Assembly: GCA_013813825.1 (NCBI GenBank) | Contig: JACCRA010000639.1 | Location: 1 to 6,444, forward strand | Source: Pyrinomonadaceae bacterium | Lineage (GTDB): Bacteria; Acidobacteriota; Blastocatellia; Pyrinomonadales; Pyrinomonadaceae | Reading direction: 5' to 3' | DNA: 6,444 nucleotides | Shown here: piece after piece, positions 5,092-6,444 of the stretch | Numbering within the stretch: the stretch's first letter is position 1 | Layout of the letters: each line of letters begins with the position of its first letter | Notes under the pieces: generated by a model | The model's database searches: none | What the model saw: only the letters and a program-made list of their open reading frames with translations | What the model was told of the DNA's origin: nothing | Translations under genes and position numbers: made by a program

Positions 5092-6204
5092 TTATTTGAT
5101 CGTCACCAGTTGCGGCTGTTCATTCAGGCTCTTCGCCGCCGCGCCTTCGGCCAGCAGTTGTTCGGTCTCCGCGATGAAAGCTTCGACGATGTCCGCGCCC
5201 GACACTTTCCGCATCGGCACACCGTTCTTGTAAATCATTCCGACGCCCCGGCCGAACGTCACGCCGAGATCGGAGTCATGCGCCTCGCCCGGCCCGTTCA
5301 CCGCGCAGCCCATGATGGACAGGTGCAACGGCTCTTGGACGTGCGCCAGCCGCCGCTCGATCTCCGTCACGATGCCAACGAAGTCGTCCACGTCGAGGCG
5401 TCCGCAGGTCGGGCACGCGACGACCGTCACTCCGCGCTTTCGCAGATCAAGAGACTTTAAAATTTCCCACCCGACGCGCACTTCCTCGTGCGGCTCAGCC
5501 GCCAGCGAGACGCGGATCGTGTCGCCGATGCCTTCGTGCAGTAGCACGCCGAGACCGATGGCCGACTTGATCGAGCCGCTAAAGGCCGTCCCCGCTTCCG
5601 TCACGCCGAGGTGCAAAGGGTAATCAACCTGTTCAGCCAACAATCGGTAAGCGCCGACGGTGCGATGCACGTCCGAGGCTTTCAGCGAAACGACGATGTC
5701 GAAGAAGTTCAAATCTTCGAGAATGCGAATGTGCCTGAGCGCCGATTCAACCATCGCTTCGGGCGTAGCCGTGCCATACTTCGCCAGCAAATCTTTTTCG
5801 AGCGACCCGCCATTGACGCCGATGCGGATCGGCACGCCCTGCGCTTGCGCCGCGCGCGTCACTTCCCGCACCCGCTCGTGCGCCCCGATGTTGCCCGGAT
5901 TCAAACGCAGCTTATCGACGCCGGCTTCCAAAGCCATCAACGCCAGCCGGTAATGAAAGTGAATATCCGCCACCAGCGGCACGTTTGGCACGCGCCGCCG
6001 AATTTCCTTGAGCGCCACCGCCGCGTCCTTATCCGGCACCGCCAGCCGCACCACCTCGCAGCCCGCGCGCATCATCTCTTCGATCTGCGCGACCGTGCCA
6101 TCAACATCGACCGTGTCGGTCTTGGTCATTGACTGCACCACAACGGGCGCGCCGCCGCCAATCTGCACGTCCTGAATTTTTACTGCTCTCGATTTTCTCA
6201 TCAT
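5092..6204 (-). CDS. ispG: 4-hydroxy-3-methylbut-2-enyl-diphosphate synthase (IspG/GcpE)
   Basis: The next-to-last enzyme of the MEP isoprenoid pathway: it reductively converts MEcPP to HMBPP with a [4Fe-4S] cluster, in the cytoplasm. 370 residues, matching the two-domain bacterial type. Seen: an N-terminal TIM-barrel region with VVVQSMTKTDTVDVDGTVAQI (from residue 21), VADIHFHYRLAL (78-89), LRLNPGNIG (99-107) and RIGVNGGSLE (127-136). The C-terminal cluster domain has CPTCGR (C264, C267), then MGCAVNGPGEA with C300 and E307. These correspond to the three Cys and one Glu cluster ligands known in IspG. The start is at the first of two tandem ATGs (6204); AAGG (6212-6215) is seven bases upstream on this strand. 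It lies 60 bases after the rseP stop, so the two are probably cotranscribed. Its product line supplies DMAPP, which MiaA uses. Confidence 0.97.
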   Translation of the reverse strand: MMRKSRAVKIQDVQIGGGAPVVVQSMTKTDTVDVDGTVAQIEEMMRAGCEVVRLAVPDKDAAVALKEIRRRVPNVPLVADIHFHYRLALMALEAGVDKLRLNPGNIGAHERVREVTRAAQAQGVPIRIGVNGGSLEKDLLAKYGTATPEAMVESALRHIRILEDLNFFDIVVSLKASDVHRTVGAYRLLAEQVDYPLHLGVTEAGTAFSGSIKSAIGLGVLLHEGIGDTIRVSLAAEPHEEVRVGWEILKSLDLRKRGVTVVACPTCGRLDVDDFVGIVTEIERRLAHVQEPLHLSIMGCAVNGPGEAHDSDLGVTFGRGVGMIYKNGVPMRKVSGADIVEAFIAETEQLLAEGAAAKSLNEQPQLVTIK

Positions 6205-6215
6205 GGAAAGACCTT

Positions 6216-6264
6216 AAAGTTCAAAGTCCAAAATCAATTCGATTTTGGACTTTGAACTCGAAAC
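6216..6264. repeat. Palindromic heptamer array between rseP and ispG
   Basis: Forty-nine bases that read as seven consecutive 7-nt units (plus strand: AAAGTTC, AAAGTCC, AAAATCA, ATTCGAT, TTTGGAC, TTTGAAC, TCGAAAC). The array abuts the rseP stop codon at 6265. It contains a perfect 18-bp stem, 6218-6235 with 6241-6258, around a five-base loop. In the rseP-to-ispG direction the stem is followed by TTAAGGTCTTTCC and the ispG start, not a T-run, so it is not a clear terminator. It could protect mRNA ends, partly attenuate ispG or simply be a dispersed repeat. Confidence 0.88.
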
Positions 6265-6444
6265 TCATTTGGCGGGCGCGGTGGCAGCCGGCGGAGCGGT
6301 CGGCTGATTACGCCAGCCGGAAGCGAGTTTGACAAAGTCGTTGGTGATAACGAAGCCCATCAACAGCAGCAGCATGACGAAACCGACCTGCTGGATGCGT
6401 TCGCGCATGGTCATCGTCAGCTTGAGGCCGATCCAGCCGAGAAC
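6265..6444 (-). CDS. rseP: Site-2 (RIP) metalloprotease RseP, C-terminal end
   Basis: Partial: only the last 59 codons and the TGA (6265-6267) are in the window, and this frame is too short to stand out as an ORF. Reading the minus strand: VLGWIGLKLTMTMRERIQQ, then a membrane helix VGFVMLLLLMGFVI, then TNDFVKL, then a Pro/Ala/Thr-rich end (QPTAPPAATAPAK). The last transmembrane segment followed by NDxxKL/RL is typical of the C-terminus of RseP-type intramembrane zinc proteases, which cut membrane-anchored anti-sigma factors and signal-peptide remnants. The HExxH and PDZ parts lie outside the window. rseP directly before ispG is a common arrangement with other MEP and envelope genes, which strengthens the call. 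Confidence 0.85.
   Translation of the reverse strand, partial: VLGWIGLKLTMTMRERIQQVGFVMLLLLMGFVITNDFVKLASGWRNQPTAPPAATAPAK

Noticed and set aside
5611..6132. 173-codon plus-strand open frame inside ispG
   Set aside because: The opposite strand encodes an unmistakable IspG with its cluster ligands; this frame is a shadow of it.

Overview
This is a GC-rich chromosomal window of mostly housekeeping genes. A plus-strand run covers about 926-4485: glutaredoxin-like protein, a 31-residue membrane microprotein, miaA, hfq, tmk and holB. A minus-strand pair, rseP then ispG, enters from the right edge. The style of Hfq, the rseP-ispG pairing and the many GTG/TTG starts are compatible with a Gram-negative-type environmental bacterium, with Acidobacteriota as my first guess. 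That guess is inference from gene content and remembered protein style; no rRNA is present to settle it.

Layout. 1-616 is the C-terminal part of a beta-lactamase-fold serine hydrolase. 617-925 has no gene; it holds a roughly 134-bp nested inverted-repeat element and a degenerate repeated motif. 926-2252 is a tightly coupled run (glutaredoxin-like, microprotein, miaA) joined by TAATG and GTGA stop/start overlaps. hfq follows after 133 bp and may have its own promoter. tmk and holB come next, separated by a hairpin built from 7-nt units. 4519-4992 is a lower-GC putative lipoprotein that I cannot name. A strong hairpin terminator at 5039-5070 closes the plus-strand genes and overlaps a 17-codon ORF with a near-perfect Shine-Dalgarno. 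ispG (5092-6204, minus) and the 3' end of rseP (6265-6444, minus) face it convergently, with a second 7-nt-unit hairpin between them.

How the genes relate. MiaA prenylates A37 of tRNAs using dimethylallyl diphosphate, a product of the MEP isoprenoid pathway in which IspG acts, so the two strands are metabolically linked. Hfq next to miaA is a widely conserved pairing. Tmk supplies dTDP for dTTP, and HolB is the delta-prime clamp-loader subunit, giving a DNA-replication block.

I found no new multi-gene system. The most unusual signal is a pair of palindromic arrays, at 3363-3432 and 6216-6264, written in consecutive heptamers with the same grammar. One abuts the holB start codon and encodes the last nine residues of Tmk; the other abuts the rseP stop codon. 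The coupled 31-residue membrane microprotein between the glutaredoxin-like gene and miaA is the best candidate for an unannotated gene.
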